Numbered from the stretch's first letter, positions 26,569 through 37,025 are shown. The stretch: DNA of 64,000 bases from Bacteroidota bacterium (GCA_013203805.1 JABMPH010000504.1:1-64000); one strand, 5' to 3'. Made by a program: numbers and translations. Notes: generated from the letters alone by a model not told the origin.

Positions 26569-26602
26569 GGGAGGCCGCTTTTATTGTGGCTTCCCTTTTT
26601 TA
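26569..26602 (+). terminator. Rho-independent terminator of hppA
   Basis: GGGAGGCC (26569-26576) pairs with GGCTTCCC (26588-26595), with one G-T pair, across an 11-base loop and is followed by six T residues. It starts 24 bases after the hppA stop codon. Confidence 0.85.
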
Positions 26603-26759
26603 TTTGATGATGGAATTGACCACTGGTATTAATGAATATATTTATTACATATCCTTAAATAAAAGGTAACCATTCACAATTTACAAGGTCGGTTAATAAA
26701 TATTGTGAAATATATAACAAGTAATTGAAAAGAAATGGAGTTTCAAATGATAAGATTTT

Positions 26760-26767
26760 TACTTTTG
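26760..26767 (+). promoter_or_regulatory. Possible -7 promoter element of gcvP
   Basis: TACTTTTG fits TAnnTTTG and lies 68 bases before the ATG at 26836, leaving a leader of about 60 bases. No TTTG was found at the -33 distance. Confidence 0.4.
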
Positions 26768-26835
26768 CACCTTCTTAGATATAATATCTGAAATCTCTAA
26801 TTAAATATCGTTAACAACTTAAGAACAAATACATA

Positions 26836-29742
26836 ATGAATACCAAAAACTTTGTAGACAGACATAATGGTCCATCCAAGGATGATGTAAAACTTATGTT
26901 AAACAGCATGGGGTTGGATTCTGTTGATCAGTTAATCGACCAAACTATTCCTGAGGATATAAGATTGAAAAATAGCCTGAATATTGATGAGGGTTTAAGT
27001 GAATATGAATATCTAATCCATATGAGAAAACTTGCACAAGGAAACAAAGTTTTCAAATCATACATTGGTATGGGATATTACAATACTATTGTGCCTCCGG
27101 TAATTCTTCGAAATGTTTTTGAGAATCCCGGTTGGTACACTTCATATACTCCATATCAGGCTGAAATTTCCCAAGGAAGGCTTGAAGCATTGTTGAATTT
27201 CCAGACAATGATTTCTGATCTAACGGGTTTGCCCATTGCTAATTCATCATTGCTTGATGAAGGAACTGCTGCAGCAGAGGCAATGCTGATGTTTTATAAT
27301 ACACGTTCGAGGGCAAGCATTAAAAATAATGCAAATATTTTTTTAGTATCTGAAAATATGTTTCCTCAAACATTGGCAGTGCTAAAGACCCGTGCAGAAT
27401 CAAAGGATATTGAATTACAGATTATTAATTGTAAGGATTTTGATTTTACAGATAAGGTTTTTGGATGCATGATTCAATACCCTGATCAAAAAGGGAATAT
27501 TCCAGATTACAGAGTAATTGTTAAAAGTGCTAATGAACTAAATATTCCTGTTGCTGTAGCTTCTGATTTATTAAGTTTGACTTTATTAACACCTCCCGGT
27601 GAATGGGGTGCAGATGTAGTTTTCGGCACTTCACAACGTTTGGGAGTTCCAATGGGTTATGGCGGACCACATGCAGCATTTTTCGCTACAGTTGATTCAT
27701 ATAAACGTAATATTCCAGGTAGAATAATTGGGATTTCAAAAGATAAAAATGGAGATAAAGCTCTTAGAATGGCTCTTCAAACTCGTGAACAACATATTAA
27801 GCGCGATAAAGCAACATCTAATATATGCACAGCACAGGCTTTACTTGCCATAATGGCTGGCTTTTATGGAGTTTATCATGGAAGTGAAGGTGTAAGAAAT
27901 ATCGCATTGAGAATTCACTCAATGGCCGTAGCTCTTGCAAAATCGGTTGAACATTCAGGATATATAGTAGAAAACGATTCATTTTTTGATACTTTGTACA
28001 TCAAAATTCCTGAAGATATTAAAATCGAAGATATGGTAACTTCATCTCTAGCCCATAATATCAATTTGAGATATTTTGAAGATAACCTGCATATCGGAAT
28101 AAGTGTAGATGAAACGACAAATGAGAATGACATTGGTATGTTGTCAGCTATATTTGCAAAAGCTGCAAATAAAAATGAATTTGAATTAGGTTTCCCTGAA
28201 ATTGATTTAAACTCACTGGAGTTTATTCCTGAAAATTTAACCAGAACTTCTGAATTCATGAAACATGATGCTTTTAATAACTATCATTCAGAAACAGAAA
28301 TGATGCGTTATCTGAAAGCTTTGGAAAATAAAGATATAGCTTTAAATCGTTCAATGATTCCTTTGGGTTCATGTACGATGAAACTTAATGCTGTTGCTGA
28401 ATTAATGCCAATTAGCTGGCCCGAATTTACAGATATTCATCCATTTGTACCTGCTGATCAGGCTAAAGGATATCTGGACATTATCGCAGAGATGAATACA
28501 ATTCTCTCAGAAGTTACAGGTTTCGCTTCGGTTTCATTTCAGCCAAACTCAGGTGCCGCTGGCGAATATGCCGGTTTGTTGGTAATTAGTGAATATCAAA
28601 AAAGTATTGGGCAATCGCACCGAAATATTTGTTTGATTCCTGCTTCTGCTCATGGAACAAATCCTGCCAGTGCAGTAATGGCTGGTTATAAGGTTGTTGT
28701 TATAAAAACTGCTAATAATGGCAATATAGATATTGACGATCTTAGATCAAAAGCTGAGCAATACAAAAATGAGCTTGCTGCCATTATGGTGACATATCCA
28801 TCTACACATGGAATTTTTGAAGAAGGCATTAGAGATGTAATAAAAATTGTTCACGATAACGGTGGACAGGTTTATATGGATGGTGCAAATATGAATGCTC
28901 AGGTAGGATTAACAAATCCTGGTTTTATAGGAGCTGATGTATGTCATCTAAACCTTCATAAAACATTTGGAATACCTCATGGTGGCGGTGGCCCTGGTAT
29001 CGGACCAATTGGTGTTGCTGAACACCTTGTCCCATTTTTACCCGGACACATTATGTCACCTGTTATTGAAGATCACAATAATCCGGCTGTATCATCTGCA
29101 CCAATGGGAAGTGCTCTAGCCTTACTGATATCATATGGATATTTAAAAATGCTTGGTGCAAAGGGTTTAACGGAGGCAACTAAGATGGCCATCCTAAATG
29201 CTAACTACATGGTTAATGAACTTAAAGATCATTATCCTATACTATATCGCGGAAGTAAAGGTTGTGTTGGCCATGAAATGATACTCGATTGTAATCAGTT
29301 TAGCAAAACAGCTGATGTAATGGTTGGCGATATTGCAAAAAGACTAATGGATTATGGTTTCCACGCACCAACTGTTGCCTTTCCTGTTCACGGTACATTA
29401 ATGGTTGAACCTACAGAAAGTGAACCACTATTGGAAATGAACTGCTTTATTGAAGCCATGAAATCAATTCGTGAAGAGATTAGAGAAGTTGAAGAGGGTA
29501 TGGCTGAGAAGATGAACAATGTGGTTGTAAATGCACCTCATACTGCACAAATGTTGATAGCTGACGATTGGACAATGCCATATAATCGTGAACAAGCTGC
29601 ATATCCACTTCAATGGGTACGAGATAACAAGTATTTCACACCAGTTGCAAAAATTGACGATGCTTATGGCGATAGAAACCTATGTACTTGCTTGCCGATT
29701 GAAGAATATGAAAACTCTGTTATCGATATAGAAGGAATTTAG
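26836..29742 (+). CDS. gcvP: Glycine dehydrogenase (decarboxylating), P-protein of the glycine cleavage system
   Basis: 968 residues, the length of the fused (homodimeric) P-protein. It decarboxylates glycine with pyridoxal phosphate and passes the aminomethyl group to lipoyl-GcvH. Both halves are present: the N-terminal half with FVDRHNGPSKDDV, YIGMGYYNTIVPPVILRN, ENPGWYTSYTPYQAEISQGR and ALQTREQHIKRDKATSNICT, and the catalytic half with MIPLGSCTMKLNAVAEL, PNSGAAGEYAGLLVI, ASAHGTNPASAVMAGY and the PLP-binding K709 in NLHKTFGIPHGGGGPG. GcvT and GcvH are not encoded nearby. A palindromic element lies just after the stop. Confidence 0.97.
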   Translation: MNTKNFVDRHNGPSKDDVKLMLNSMGLDSVDQLIDQTIPEDIRLKNSLNIDEGLSEYEYLIHMRKLAQGNKVFKSYIGMGYYNTIVPPVILRNVFENPGWYTSYTPYQAEISQGRLEALLNFQTMISDLTGLPIANSSLLDEGTAAAEAMLMFYNTRSRASIKNNANIFLVSENMFPQTLAVLKTRAESKDIELQIINCKDFDFTDKVFGCMIQYPDQKGNIPDYRVIVKSANELNIPVAVASDLLSLTLLTPPGEWGADVVFGTSQRLGVPMGYGGPHAAFFATVDSYKRNIPGRIIGISKDKNGDKALRMALQTREQHIKRDKATSNICTAQALLAIMAGFYGVYHGSEGVRNIALRIHSMAVALAKSVEHSGYIVENDSFFDTLYIKIPEDIKIEDMVTSSLAHNINLRYFEDNLHIGISVDETTNENDIGMLSAIFAKAANKNEFELGFPEIDLNSLEFIPENLTRTSEFMKHDAFNNYHSETEMMRYLKALENKDIALNRSMIPLGSCTMKLNAVAELMPISWPEFTDIHPFVPADQAKGYLDIIAEMNTILSEVTGFASVSFQPNSGAAGEYAGLLVISEYQKSIGQSHRNICLIPASAHGTNPASAVMAGYKVVVIKTANNGNIDIDDLRSKAEQYKNELAAIMVTYPSTHGIFEEGIRDVIKIVHDNGGQVYMDGANMNAQVGLTNPGFIGADVCHLNLHKTFGIPHGGGGPGIGPIGVAEHLVPFLPGHIMSPVIEDHNNPAVSSAPMGSALALLISYGYLKMLGAKGLTEATKMAILNANYMVNELKDHYPILYRGSKGCVGHEMILDCNQFSKTADVMVGDIAKRLMDYGFHAPTVAFPVHGTLMVEPTESEPLLEMNCFIEAMKSIREEIREVEEGMAEKMNNVVVNAPHTAQMLIADDWTMPYNREQAAYPLQWVRDNKYFTPVAKIDDAYGDRNLCTCLPIEEYENSVIDIEGI

Positions 29743-29760
29743 ATTAATGTGATAGAATTA

Positions 29761-29818
29761 AAGTTGGAAGCCTGAAGTTCATGTTTTTTTTGCACTTCAG
29801 GCTTCTGACTTCCAACTT
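29761..29818. terminator. Long intergenic hairpin after gcvP
   Basis: AAGTTGGAAG plus CCTGAAGT (29761-29778) pair with ACTTCAGG and CTTCCAACTT (29794-29818); the right arm carries seven extra bases as a bulge, and the loop has a run of eight T. It begins 19 bases after the gcvP stop. A second GAAG/CTTC-rich hairpin lies at 42291-42361. Confidence 0.65.
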
Positions 29819-29894
29819 CGGTCATTTAATAGAGATATTAATTTCGAATTTCATTTAGGATTGTAATACAGGGATATATTTGGTCTGTAGCGAT

Positions 29895-30641
29895 TTATTT
29901 ATTCCAAATCTTCCATGATGCATTTGCTTGTATTTCAAGCATTTCTTTGCCATTAATGCATAGAGCACCCTTTTCACGGCCTTTTTTAAGGAACAATGTT
30001 TCGGTGGGGTTATACACAAGGTCGTAAAGAATGTGATTATCTGTTAAATAATCATACGGGATATTTGGGGAATTTTCATTTTCGGGAAACATTCCCACAG
30101 GAGTGGTATTGATAATGAGTAAGTTATTGTTAATATCCACTTTGTCAACCCAATTGTAACGAGAATGCAACAATTTGGATGGATTTCTGGAAATAAAACA
30201 AAATAAGATTCCCATTTTTCGTAATACATAGGCAACAGAATTTGCACTTCCTCCTGTACCAAGTATCATAGCACGTAGATTTTTTCTTCCCTTGATTAGA
30301 GGTTTTAAAGTTTTTTCAAATCCAATTACATCTGTATTATGACCAGTTAAAAAAGGTTTATCATTGATCCGTTCAATTTTTATTGTATTAATTGATCCCG
30401 TAATCTGAACAGCATTATCACTGTGATCCATGTACTGACCAAGGGAACGCTTGAAAGGAATGGTTACATTTAATCCCTTTAAGTCTGGGTTATTATTAAT
30501 GAGGTCTGGAAAATCATCAATATTATCGAATTCAAATAGCTTATAATCGGCAGATATATCCATTTGCCTGAATTTTTCCTTAAAAAATTCAGGGGAGATT
30601 GAATGTGAAAGATTTTTGCCAACTAAGCCATAAATGTCCAT
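29895..30641 (-). CDS. aroE: Shikimate dehydrogenase
   Basis: 248 residues. It reduces 3-dehydroshikimate to shikimate with NADPH in aromatic amino acid and chorismate synthesis. Motifs are the substrate site YGLVGKNLSHSISPEF at the start, GLNVTIPFKRSL with the catalytic Lys, AVQITGSINTIK, the NADP fold MILGTGGSANSVAYVL, NTTPVGMFP and DLVYNPTETLFLKKGRE-type sequence. It is slightly shorter than the usual 270 residues, as in many Bacteroidota. It follows the DUF368 gene by 6 bases; the pair is a familiar arrangement in this phylum. Confidence 0.94.
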   Translation of the reverse strand: MDIYGLVGKNLSHSISPEFFKEKFRQMDISADYKLFEFDNIDDFPDLINNNPDLKGLNVTIPFKRSLGQYMDHSDNAVQITGSINTIKIERINDKPFLTGHNTDVIGFEKTLKPLIKGRKNLRAMILGTGGSANSVAYVLRKMGILFCFISRNPSKLLHSRYNWVDKVDINNNLLIINTTPVGMFPENENSPNIPYDYLTDNHILYDLVYNPTETLFLKKGREKGALCINGKEMLEIQANASWKIWNK

Positions 30642-30647
30642 AACTTA

Positions 30648-31556
30648 TTAGTCCTCTATTTTTTCCGTTTTTTGGGCACTATGCTCCATAATCCATATGC
30701 TAATAATCCCAATTATCATTATTATTATAGCAATCAAAAACTCCATATTTAATTCAGGTAAAAAATAATCATAGCCAACAGGTTTAGTTTTATCACCAAA
30801 TGCATGCTCAATGGAAGTTTTCCATGGCCATATGATGGCAAGAGATCCTAAAATAAATCCTGTAAGAGCAGCGATTGTCTGGTCCTTAAACTTACTAAAA
30901 ACCCACGATATAATATGTGAAAAGGCAATTAAGCCAAATATTGCACCTATAAGAACTGGTAACAATATGCTAATATCACGATTGTTTATTGCATCTATAG
31001 CTACAAGTTGATAATTCCCCATGAGAATTAGCACGAATGACCCAGATAATCCAGGTAATATCATTGAGCACACAGCAACAACTCCACAAAGTACTAAATA
31101 GAAGAAACTATCATTCTGACTTGCAGGTGAGAAAAATGCGAACATTATCGCAACTATTGTTCCCATTATGAGGCTGACTACAACACTGATGTTCAATTTC
31201 TCAATTGTCTTGCCTACAAAGTATACAGAGCCTAAGATTAGTCCAAAAAAGAATGACCAGATAAATACAGGGTATTCTTCAAAAAGATGACCGAAGATAC
31301 TAGCAACTGTTACAATTGCTATAATTACACCCGCAAACAATGATATTAGAAAATATAGATCAGTTATTTTCGCAAATTCTTTAAGTTTTCCCTTGAATAA
31401 TAAAGTTAAAGAGGTGATGCCGAATGATTTAATGGAGTTTATCAATCTTTCGAAGATACCCGTAATAAGTGCAATGGTTCCTCCTGAAACTCCTGGAATG
31501 ATGTTTGCAATTCCAACTGCCATCCCTTTCAGTAGATAAATAATATACTCTTTCAT
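30648..31556 (-). CDS. DUF368 polytopic membrane protein
   Basis: 302 residues with about eight membrane helices. The family signature is clear: GMAVGIANIIPGVSGGTIALI at the start (motif of about 20 residues from position 11) and a second inverted copy CSMILPGLSGSFVLILMGNY near the middle, which suggests a duplicated fold. DUF368 proteins have been connected in recent literature with recycling of undecaprenyl phosphate (PopT family), so a flippase role in envelope synthesis is plausible for this gene. It is the first gene of a two-gene unit with aroE. Confidence 0.88.
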   Translation of the reverse strand: MKEYIIYLLKGMAVGIANIIPGVSGGTIALITGIFERLINSIKSFGITSLTLLFKGKLKEFAKITDLYFLISLFAGVIIAIVTVASIFGHLFEEYPVFIWSFFFGLILGSVYFVGKTIEKLNISVVVSLIMGTIVAIMFAFFSPASQNDSFFYLVLCGVVAVCSMILPGLSGSFVLILMGNYQLVAIDAINNRDISILLPVLIGAIFGLIAFSHIISWVFSKFKDQTIAALTGFILGSLAIIWPWKTSIEHAFGDKTKPVGYDYFLPELNMEFLIAIIIMIIGIISIWIMEHSAQKTEKIED

Positions 31557-31808
31557 TTAATTAGACAATTAATTTGGTCTTTTTAAGTATTTATTACTGA
31601 TAATCGTTGCAGTCAATGTTTATCATTAATAACCAATAACATAACAATAATGATATCTTTGATATCTTTATATTGCAGTTTCCAAATATATGTTTTTTTT
31701 GCAAACGCCAAGTACCCATTTTGGGTAATAGTTAACATGATTATTGTTAATAAAATACTTCTTTATAAGTATAAATAATGACTTATAAGTTGGTGAGGCA
31801 ATAATTAG

Positions 31809-32555
31809 TTATTGTTTAATGACTTTTTTTATAACCGTATTATTTTCAGATTTTATTTTAACAATATATAATCCATTGGGTTGGTTTGCAAGGTTAGCCT
31901 GTTCAACATTTCCACTATAAATGAGTATGCCCTCGATATTTCTTATTTCTACATCAATTATTGAATTCCCAACGATGGTGAAATTGCCACTTGTGGGATT
32001 AGGGTGGATCATAATACCGTCACCGTTAGGATTAAGAGTAATACCCGTTGAGGTAGGAATCCAACTAATAGATATGGCACTAAAACTTGGAACGCCCATG
32101 GGAATAATGGCTTCAGATTGTTCTCCTTTTACAAACGAGAATGAACTAAAGTTACCAGTTGAATTCTTATCAGTGAGTTCCATCCATATTTTGTATGTAC
32201 CATCCACAACAATTTCTCCATTTACATCACTAGCATTCCAATAGCATGTTCTTGTACCATGGCTTGTTTTTGTTGCCCCGGTTATTGCATCAACTGTATT
32301 ATATGCGCTTCCTGCAGCAGTTGTGGATGCCTGCCATGTATTTAAATGTGTTTTACGGGTTTGTGCATAAGCAAGAAGTGTTTTAACAAAATTGCCTGCA
32401 TCATCTTCAATCCAAATTGCAACAATATTTTTTGGTGAAAAATTTCCACCGGTAGTGCTTGTTGTAACTGTTACAGTTAATTCTCCTGAAGTTTGAGCAA
32501 ATAGTGAAACTGCAATTAGTAAGATTGAAAATGCGGTTGAGTAAAGTTTTTTCAT
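31809..32555 (-). CDS. DUF2271-domain T9SS-secreted protein
   Basis: 248 residues from ATG at 32553-32555, which begins the signal peptide (MKKLYSTAFSILLIAVSLFA); 35 more codons are open upstream but do not look coding. A DUF2271-like domain follows (about 20-165): SGELTVTVTTSTTGGNFSPK, IVAIWIEDDAGNFVKTLL and DGTYKIWMELTDKN. The final 70 residues are a short T9SS type A sorting domain (HPNPTSGNFTIV, PNGLYIVKI, VIKKVIKQ). DUF2271 proteins often occur with FMN-transferase or PepSY flavoprotein electron-transfer genes, but none is near here. Expected at the cell surface. Confidence 0.82.
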   Translation of the reverse strand: MKKLYSTAFSILLIAVSLFAQTSGELTVTVTTSTTGGNFSPKNIVAIWIEDDAGNFVKTLLAYAQTRKTHLNTWQASTTAAGSAYNTVDAITGATKTSHGTRTCYWNASDVNGEIVVDGTYKIWMELTDKNSTGNFSSFSFVKGEQSEAIIPMGVPSFSAISISWIPTSTGITLNPNGDGIMIHPNPTSGNFTIVGNSIIDVEIRNIEGILIYSGNVEQANLANQPNGLYIVKIKSENNTVIKKVIKQ

Positions 32556-32882
32556 AGGTGTAATTTTATCTGGTTTATATCTATTTTTTTTCGAAACGAT
32601 AAATCTAAAATAATTATTTGAGTTTGTACTGTTTGTTTTATATTCTTTGAATCTTTCCAACTCTTCACCATTGATCCCTTATTTTCTCAAATGGTCGGAC
32701 TGGTCTTCTCATAAATACAGAAGTTTTATTACCCGAACCAATATAATAGCTGTTAATATACAATCTCGCTCTTTCCGATAATCTTCTCATGGTGGTTTCT
32801 TATCATCACAAAACTAATTGAAAATATATAATCGCCAACTATCTGGAATAGATGTTGGTAAAATAAAAGATGGTGGTGTATC
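32556..32882. other. Intergenic region with a doubtful 41-codon ORF
   Basis: 327 bases between two minus-strand genes. One minus-strand ORF of 41 codons (ATG 32788-32790, TGA 32665-32667) reads MRRLSERARLYINSYYIGSG and then TSVFMRRPVRPFEKI. It is rich in Arg and aromatic residues and could be a small protein or a remnant, but nothing supports it beyond its composition. No RNA gene or repeat was seen. Confidence 0.3.
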
Positions 32883-34259
32883 CTAAGCTAAAACCGCTTG
32901 CTTAACAGGCTTAACATATTTAGTTACATCAAAATCAACCGGCATATCGTCAGCGTTTTTAAATAAAGATGAGGTTAATCCTGAATTATGCCATTTTCGG
33001 GCTCCACTATTTAATGAGAAATAGAGAATAGATTCAGTAATTCCGGAGAACATATGTGGAAACGCTCTGGAAAGGATTGACATGTAACTATATGTTTGAT
33101 CTTTAATTTGAGTGTATCCGGCCTGTAATTCTTCCGTAGTCATGCTATTAGGTTTTATAATCACTTTCTTAGCATCAAATTGTCTCCAATCATCTGTAAG
33201 GATTCTGTTCTCTTCTTTCATCCGAGTATAGACTTGAGTTCCCGGGTATGGTGTTAAAGCACAAGCTTGTAAAAATGCAGGTTTGGCTTTACGGATGAAA
33301 TTGTAAGTGTTCTCAAAAACTTCCGGGCTATCATCATCCAAGCCAAAAACAAATGAGGCCATTGTCATAATACCATGATCTTGTAAAGCTTTAACAGCAT
33401 TTACGTTTTCATCAAATGTGGAAAAGGTTTTCTTGTATTTACAAATACCAGTTTCAGTCATCGACTCGAATCCTATTAACAAACCTTTACAACCTGATTT
33501 GCGAGCAAGTCTCATTAACTCCTTGTCATTCACTATATTAATTGATGCTTGACCAACCCATGCTTTATTAAGAGGGATCATTCGGGTGAATAACTCTTTG
33601 GCGAACTTTTTACTGATTGTTATATTGTCATCAAGGAAAAATATTGCCTTTTCCTTAATGCTTTCAATATCTTTAATAATAAAATCAATTGATTTATGCC
33701 TTTGTTTTGAACCAAAGGATGTTGGCACCGTACAAAAGTCACACTTATAGGGACAACCTCGGCTGGTTTCAATTGGCGCAATACCAAATTTACCTGCAGA
33801 CGTTCTTATTAAATCACGTCGAGGAGTTACATAATTAGTAAGTTGCGGATAATTATCGAGCTTGTAGAACTTTTGAAGGCAATGAGCTTTAACATCGTCA
33901 AGCAACCGTTCCCAAAGTCCGTTTTCAGCTTCTCCAATAACTACAGCATCACCAAACATAATTGCTTCATTTGGCAAAACGGTTGCATGAATGCCTCCAA
34001 AAACAACAATTTTATCTCTTTTTTTAAACTCATTTGCAATTTCGTAACCACGTATTGCTGTTTGAGTCATTATTGTAATTCCAACAATATCTACCTCCTG
34101 ATCAAAATCTATGATCTCGTTATGCACTTCTTCAGTTATCGTAACTTCATGTTCTTCAGGCGTCATACCTGCGATAAGTGATAGTGTTAATTGAGGAATT
34201 GCCATAGTATCATGACGTTGATTATTCTCCGGACATGGAGCAATTAAAAGTATCTTCAC
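32883..34259 (-). CDS. B12-binding-domain radical SAM protein
   Basis: 458 residues. An N-terminal cobalamin-binding-like Rossmann domain (about 1-140) has LLIAPCPENNQ at the start, VDIVGITIMTQTAIRGYEIA and VVFGGIHATVLPNEA. The radical SAM core carries the 4Fe-4S motif CPYKCDFC (Cys169, Cys173, Cys176), then FLDDNITISKKFAKEL and GFESMTE. The C-terminal part has ALTPYPGTQVYTRM and a short DUF4070-like extension. Members of this class are B12-dependent methyltransferases or related enzymes, for example in hopanoid, lipid or natural-product modification; the substrate here is unknown. The gene stands alone, with no obvious biosynthetic cluster around it. Confidence 0.88.
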   Translation of the reverse strand: MKILLIAPCPENNQRHDTMAIPQLTLSLIAGMTPEEHEVTITEEVHNEIIDFDQEVDIVGITIMTQTAIRGYEIANEFKKRDKIVVFGGIHATVLPNEAIMFGDAVVIGEAENGLWERLLDDVKAHCLQKFYKLDNYPQLTNYVTPRRDLIRTSAGKFGIAPIETSRGCPYKCDFCTVPTSFGSKQRHKSIDFIIKDIESIKEKAIFFLDDNITISKKFAKELFTRMIPLNKAWVGQASINIVNDKELMRLARKSGCKGLLIGFESMTETGICKYKKTFSTFDENVNAVKALQDHGIMTMASFVFGLDDDSPEVFENTYNFIRKAKPAFLQACALTPYPGTQVYTRMKEENRILTDDWRQFDAKKVIIKPNSMTTEELQAGYTQIKDQTYSYMSILSRAFPHMFSGITESILYFSLNSGARKWHNSGLTSSLFKNADDMPVDFDVTKYVKPVKQAVLA

Positions 34260-34433
34260 TTAGTATTTTTAGAATCGGTAATGATACATTAAAAAGTACG
34301 ACAAAATTCAATTTCATGAATTAATAACCCATACTTTATTTCCGATAAATGTGGTGATCAATAAATTATATAAATATATAACTAATAATTCTTCAATTTA
34401 TTGTGGAGTTAAGCTATTCAGATAGGTTAATTA

Positions 34434-37025
34434 TTAATAGGTATCAGCTAATGTATTGACTGTTATTTGAGATACTAAACTATCCAAACCAATAATATCT
34501 TTACTGATAAAGTAAACTACCTTTCTTTGATTTGGTAACAGGTCAAAATAATTATTAGTAAAATGACCTTCAAATTTGCTTTGTAGATATACATTTTTTG
34601 CTAGTACATCTGTTGATATGGTTATAGAGTAGTTATATTCATCAAGTTCTTTAAAATCAATAACTATATTAGGTATGGGAAGATTTAGATTTTTAGGAAT
34701 ATCAAAATATTTAATGTTTTCATCGATTATTACCGTATCATTTTTTGTTAATATTGAATGAAGTAATACTTCATTTTTATCGTAATCAGCAATGAGGTCT
34801 TTAATATTATCTCGATAGTAAACCTGACTGCTATTGCCCTGAATTCCTATTTCCAATTGAATATTATTGATAATATTCCCCTTGAAATCCATAACTGAAA
34901 TTTTTAGTAATGCTTCTGTATTTTCTAATTTATCAGAAACAATATATAACTCTAGTTTGTCATTTTCAATTGAGTTGGAAATTATAGTTTCCTTAAAGGC
35001 ATCTTTAACAGAATAATGAAGGGCTTTCCAATTTCCATAATAATCGATACCTGACCAAGAAGCAACCGGCCAGCAATCGTTTAATTGCCAATATAGTGAG
35101 CCCATACAATATGGCATATTTCGTCGATGTGCCTCAATACCAATACTAATCCCCCGAGCTTGTAATAGTTGACCTACATAAAGGAACATTTCAAAATCTT
35201 TGGGATTATTATAATCGCGTAGCATATATTCTTCAATGGTAACATTACCTATGCTTGATCGCTGATGTGATTTCATTACTTCAGAATATATATCCCAATC
35301 CTCTTCGATCGTGTATTTTTTTACAGAGTTAAATTCAGGAAACGACTGAAAACCAAACTCCGACATAAATCTGGGAATCTCTTCTTCATATTTTGAAAAT
35401 GGTTCCTTTGCCCACCAAACTCCCCAATAATGATTGTCGCCCGATTTGCCATTCTCCAATTCACCAAATCCAGAACTTGGAGATGATGACCAATAATATG
35501 TTTGAGGGTTAAGCTCTTTAACAACCTTGGGTAATATATTATGAAAGATGTCATCATAGGCTTTCCAAATGGTGTCAACAATTTCTGAGCTCTGATTTTC
35601 TTGGACATTTTCTTTCCATCCCCACCGATTCCATGCTGATAGTATCTCATTATCGCCGCACCATAAGGCAATGCATGGATGATTTCGTAACCGCTTTACA
35701 TTCTGTCTTGCTTCAATTTCTACGTTTTCCATAAACTCAGGGTTACCGGGATACATTGCACAGGCAAACATAAAATCCTGCCATACCAATATACCAGCTT
35801 CATCGCATAGATTATAAAAGATGTCTTTTTCATAAATACCACCGCCCCATACTCTTAACATATTGTAATTTGCTTTTTTTGAAGAGCCAATAAGTTTTAT
35901 ATAATCCTCATCTGTAACTCTGTTGAGGAAGATATCCTGTGGAATATAGTTTGCTCCCTTCATAAATACCGGTTGGCCGTTTAGTTTGAAGTAAAAACTT
36001 TTGCCAACGCTGTCCGGTTCTTGAACTATCTCGATTGTTCTTAGACCTATGCTTGTTGATTTTGTTGACAATATTTTGAAATTATCCTTAACAAGTATCT
36101 CAATATCATATAGCTTTTGATCGCCCAAACCATTAGTCCACCACAGCTCGGGATTATGGATTTCCATTGAAAATGTAATGTTATTAATACCTTTTATTAA
36201 ACTTACTTTTTGCGCCTTACAAACTTCATTATCGATTAGTGTTACCATAGATACTTCAGCTTCTTCTGTTGCTTCAATTTCAATTTCCACTTGAAGTGTG
36301 GCTATTTTTTCAGTAATTTCTTTTTGAATAATAAATAGATCTTGAATATTAGCAATATCCCAGGAAATAAGTTCAATTTCCTGCCATATGCCACTGGAAA
36401 CAAGTCGGGGACCCCAATCCCAACCAAAATGATATCCTGGTTTCCGTGTAAAAACACAAACTTTTTTATCACCAAGACCTCCCAGTTCCGATTGATCATT
36501 TTCAGCTCCGGGTAATTGGTAGCCAAGCAAATCACGTAAGTGAAGTCCGACAGTAATTGGTGATTCAAAAATAATTAGTAGAGTATTATCACCCTCTTTA
36601 AGATGCTTTTTACATGAAACTCTCCAGCTAATAAACATGTTATTTGCTTCAAGAATTAGCGAATCATTTAGAAAAACATTTGCGTAAGTATCGAGCCCTT
36701 TGAAGTTAAGTTCAACAACATCTTTATCGAGAGTATTTTTATCAATTTTGAATGTAGTACTGTATTCCCAGTCGTTTTTGTCAACCCATTGTACATCTCG
36801 CTCATTTAATCTGTAGTAGGGGTCTTCAATTAGTAGTTTATTTAATAAGTCAGTATGTACACATCCGGGTACCGTTGCTTCGTGCCACAAGCTATCATCT
36901 GCATTTTTAAATTTCCAATTACTGCTAATTTCTTTATTCGAGTAACTTGTTTTCTCTTTATTACAGGAGTATGTAATTGAGCAGGTGAGGATTAAAATAA
37001 GTAGCTTAAGAATACCGTTTTGCAT
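34434..37025 (-). CDS. Beta-mannosidase, GH2 family lipoprotein
   Basis: 863 residues. A lipoprotein-type signal (lipobox ITYSC, lipidated Cys21) is followed by a GH2 sandwich domain (SNWKFKNADDSLWHEATVPG, VHTDLL), and a TIM barrel. MKGANYIPQD and RVWGGGIYE are typical of GH2 mannosidases; the acid/base is E460 in WCGDNEIL and the nucleophile is E556 in FMSEFGFQSFPE. LYWQLNDCWPVASWSGID is also a family signature. It removes beta-linked mannose from the ends of oligosaccharides such as N-glycan cores or mannans. The Cys suggests attachment to a membrane facing the periplasm or surface. No SusC/D pair is nearby. Confidence 0.92.
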   Translation of the reverse strand: MQNGILKLLILILTCSITYSCNKEKTSYSNKEISSNWKFKNADDSLWHEATVPGCVHTDLLNKLLIEDPYYRLNERDVQWVDKNDWEYSTTFKIDKNTLDKDVVELNFKGLDTYANVFLNDSLILEANNMFISWRVSCKKHLKEGDNTLLIIFESPITVGLHLRDLLGYQLPGAENDQSELGGLGDKKVCVFTRKPGYHFGWDWGPRLVSSGIWQEIELISWDIANIQDLFIIQKEITEKIATLQVEIEIEATEEAEVSMVTLIDNEVCKAQKVSLIKGINNITFSMEIHNPELWWTNGLGDQKLYDIEILVKDNFKILSTKSTSIGLRTIEIVQEPDSVGKSFYFKLNGQPVFMKGANYIPQDIFLNRVTDEDYIKLIGSSKKANYNMLRVWGGGIYEKDIFYNLCDEAGILVWQDFMFACAMYPGNPEFMENVEIEARQNVKRLRNHPCIALWCGDNEILSAWNRWGWKENVQENQSSEIVDTIWKAYDDIFHNILPKVVKELNPQTYYWSSSPSSGFGELENGKSGDNHYWGVWWAKEPFSKYEEEIPRFMSEFGFQSFPEFNSVKKYTIEEDWDIYSEVMKSHQRSSIGNVTIEEYMLRDYNNPKDFEMFLYVGQLLQARGISIGIEAHRRNMPYCMGSLYWQLNDCWPVASWSGIDYYGNWKALHYSVKDAFKETIISNSIENDKLELYIVSDKLENTEALLKISVMDFKGNIINNIQLEIGIQGNSSQVYYRDNIKDLIADYDKNEVLLHSILTKNDTVIIDENIKYFDIPKNLNLPIPNIVIDFKELDEYNYSITISTDVLAKNVYLQSKFEGHFTNNYFDLLPNQRKVVYFISKDIIGLDSLVSQITVNTLADTY

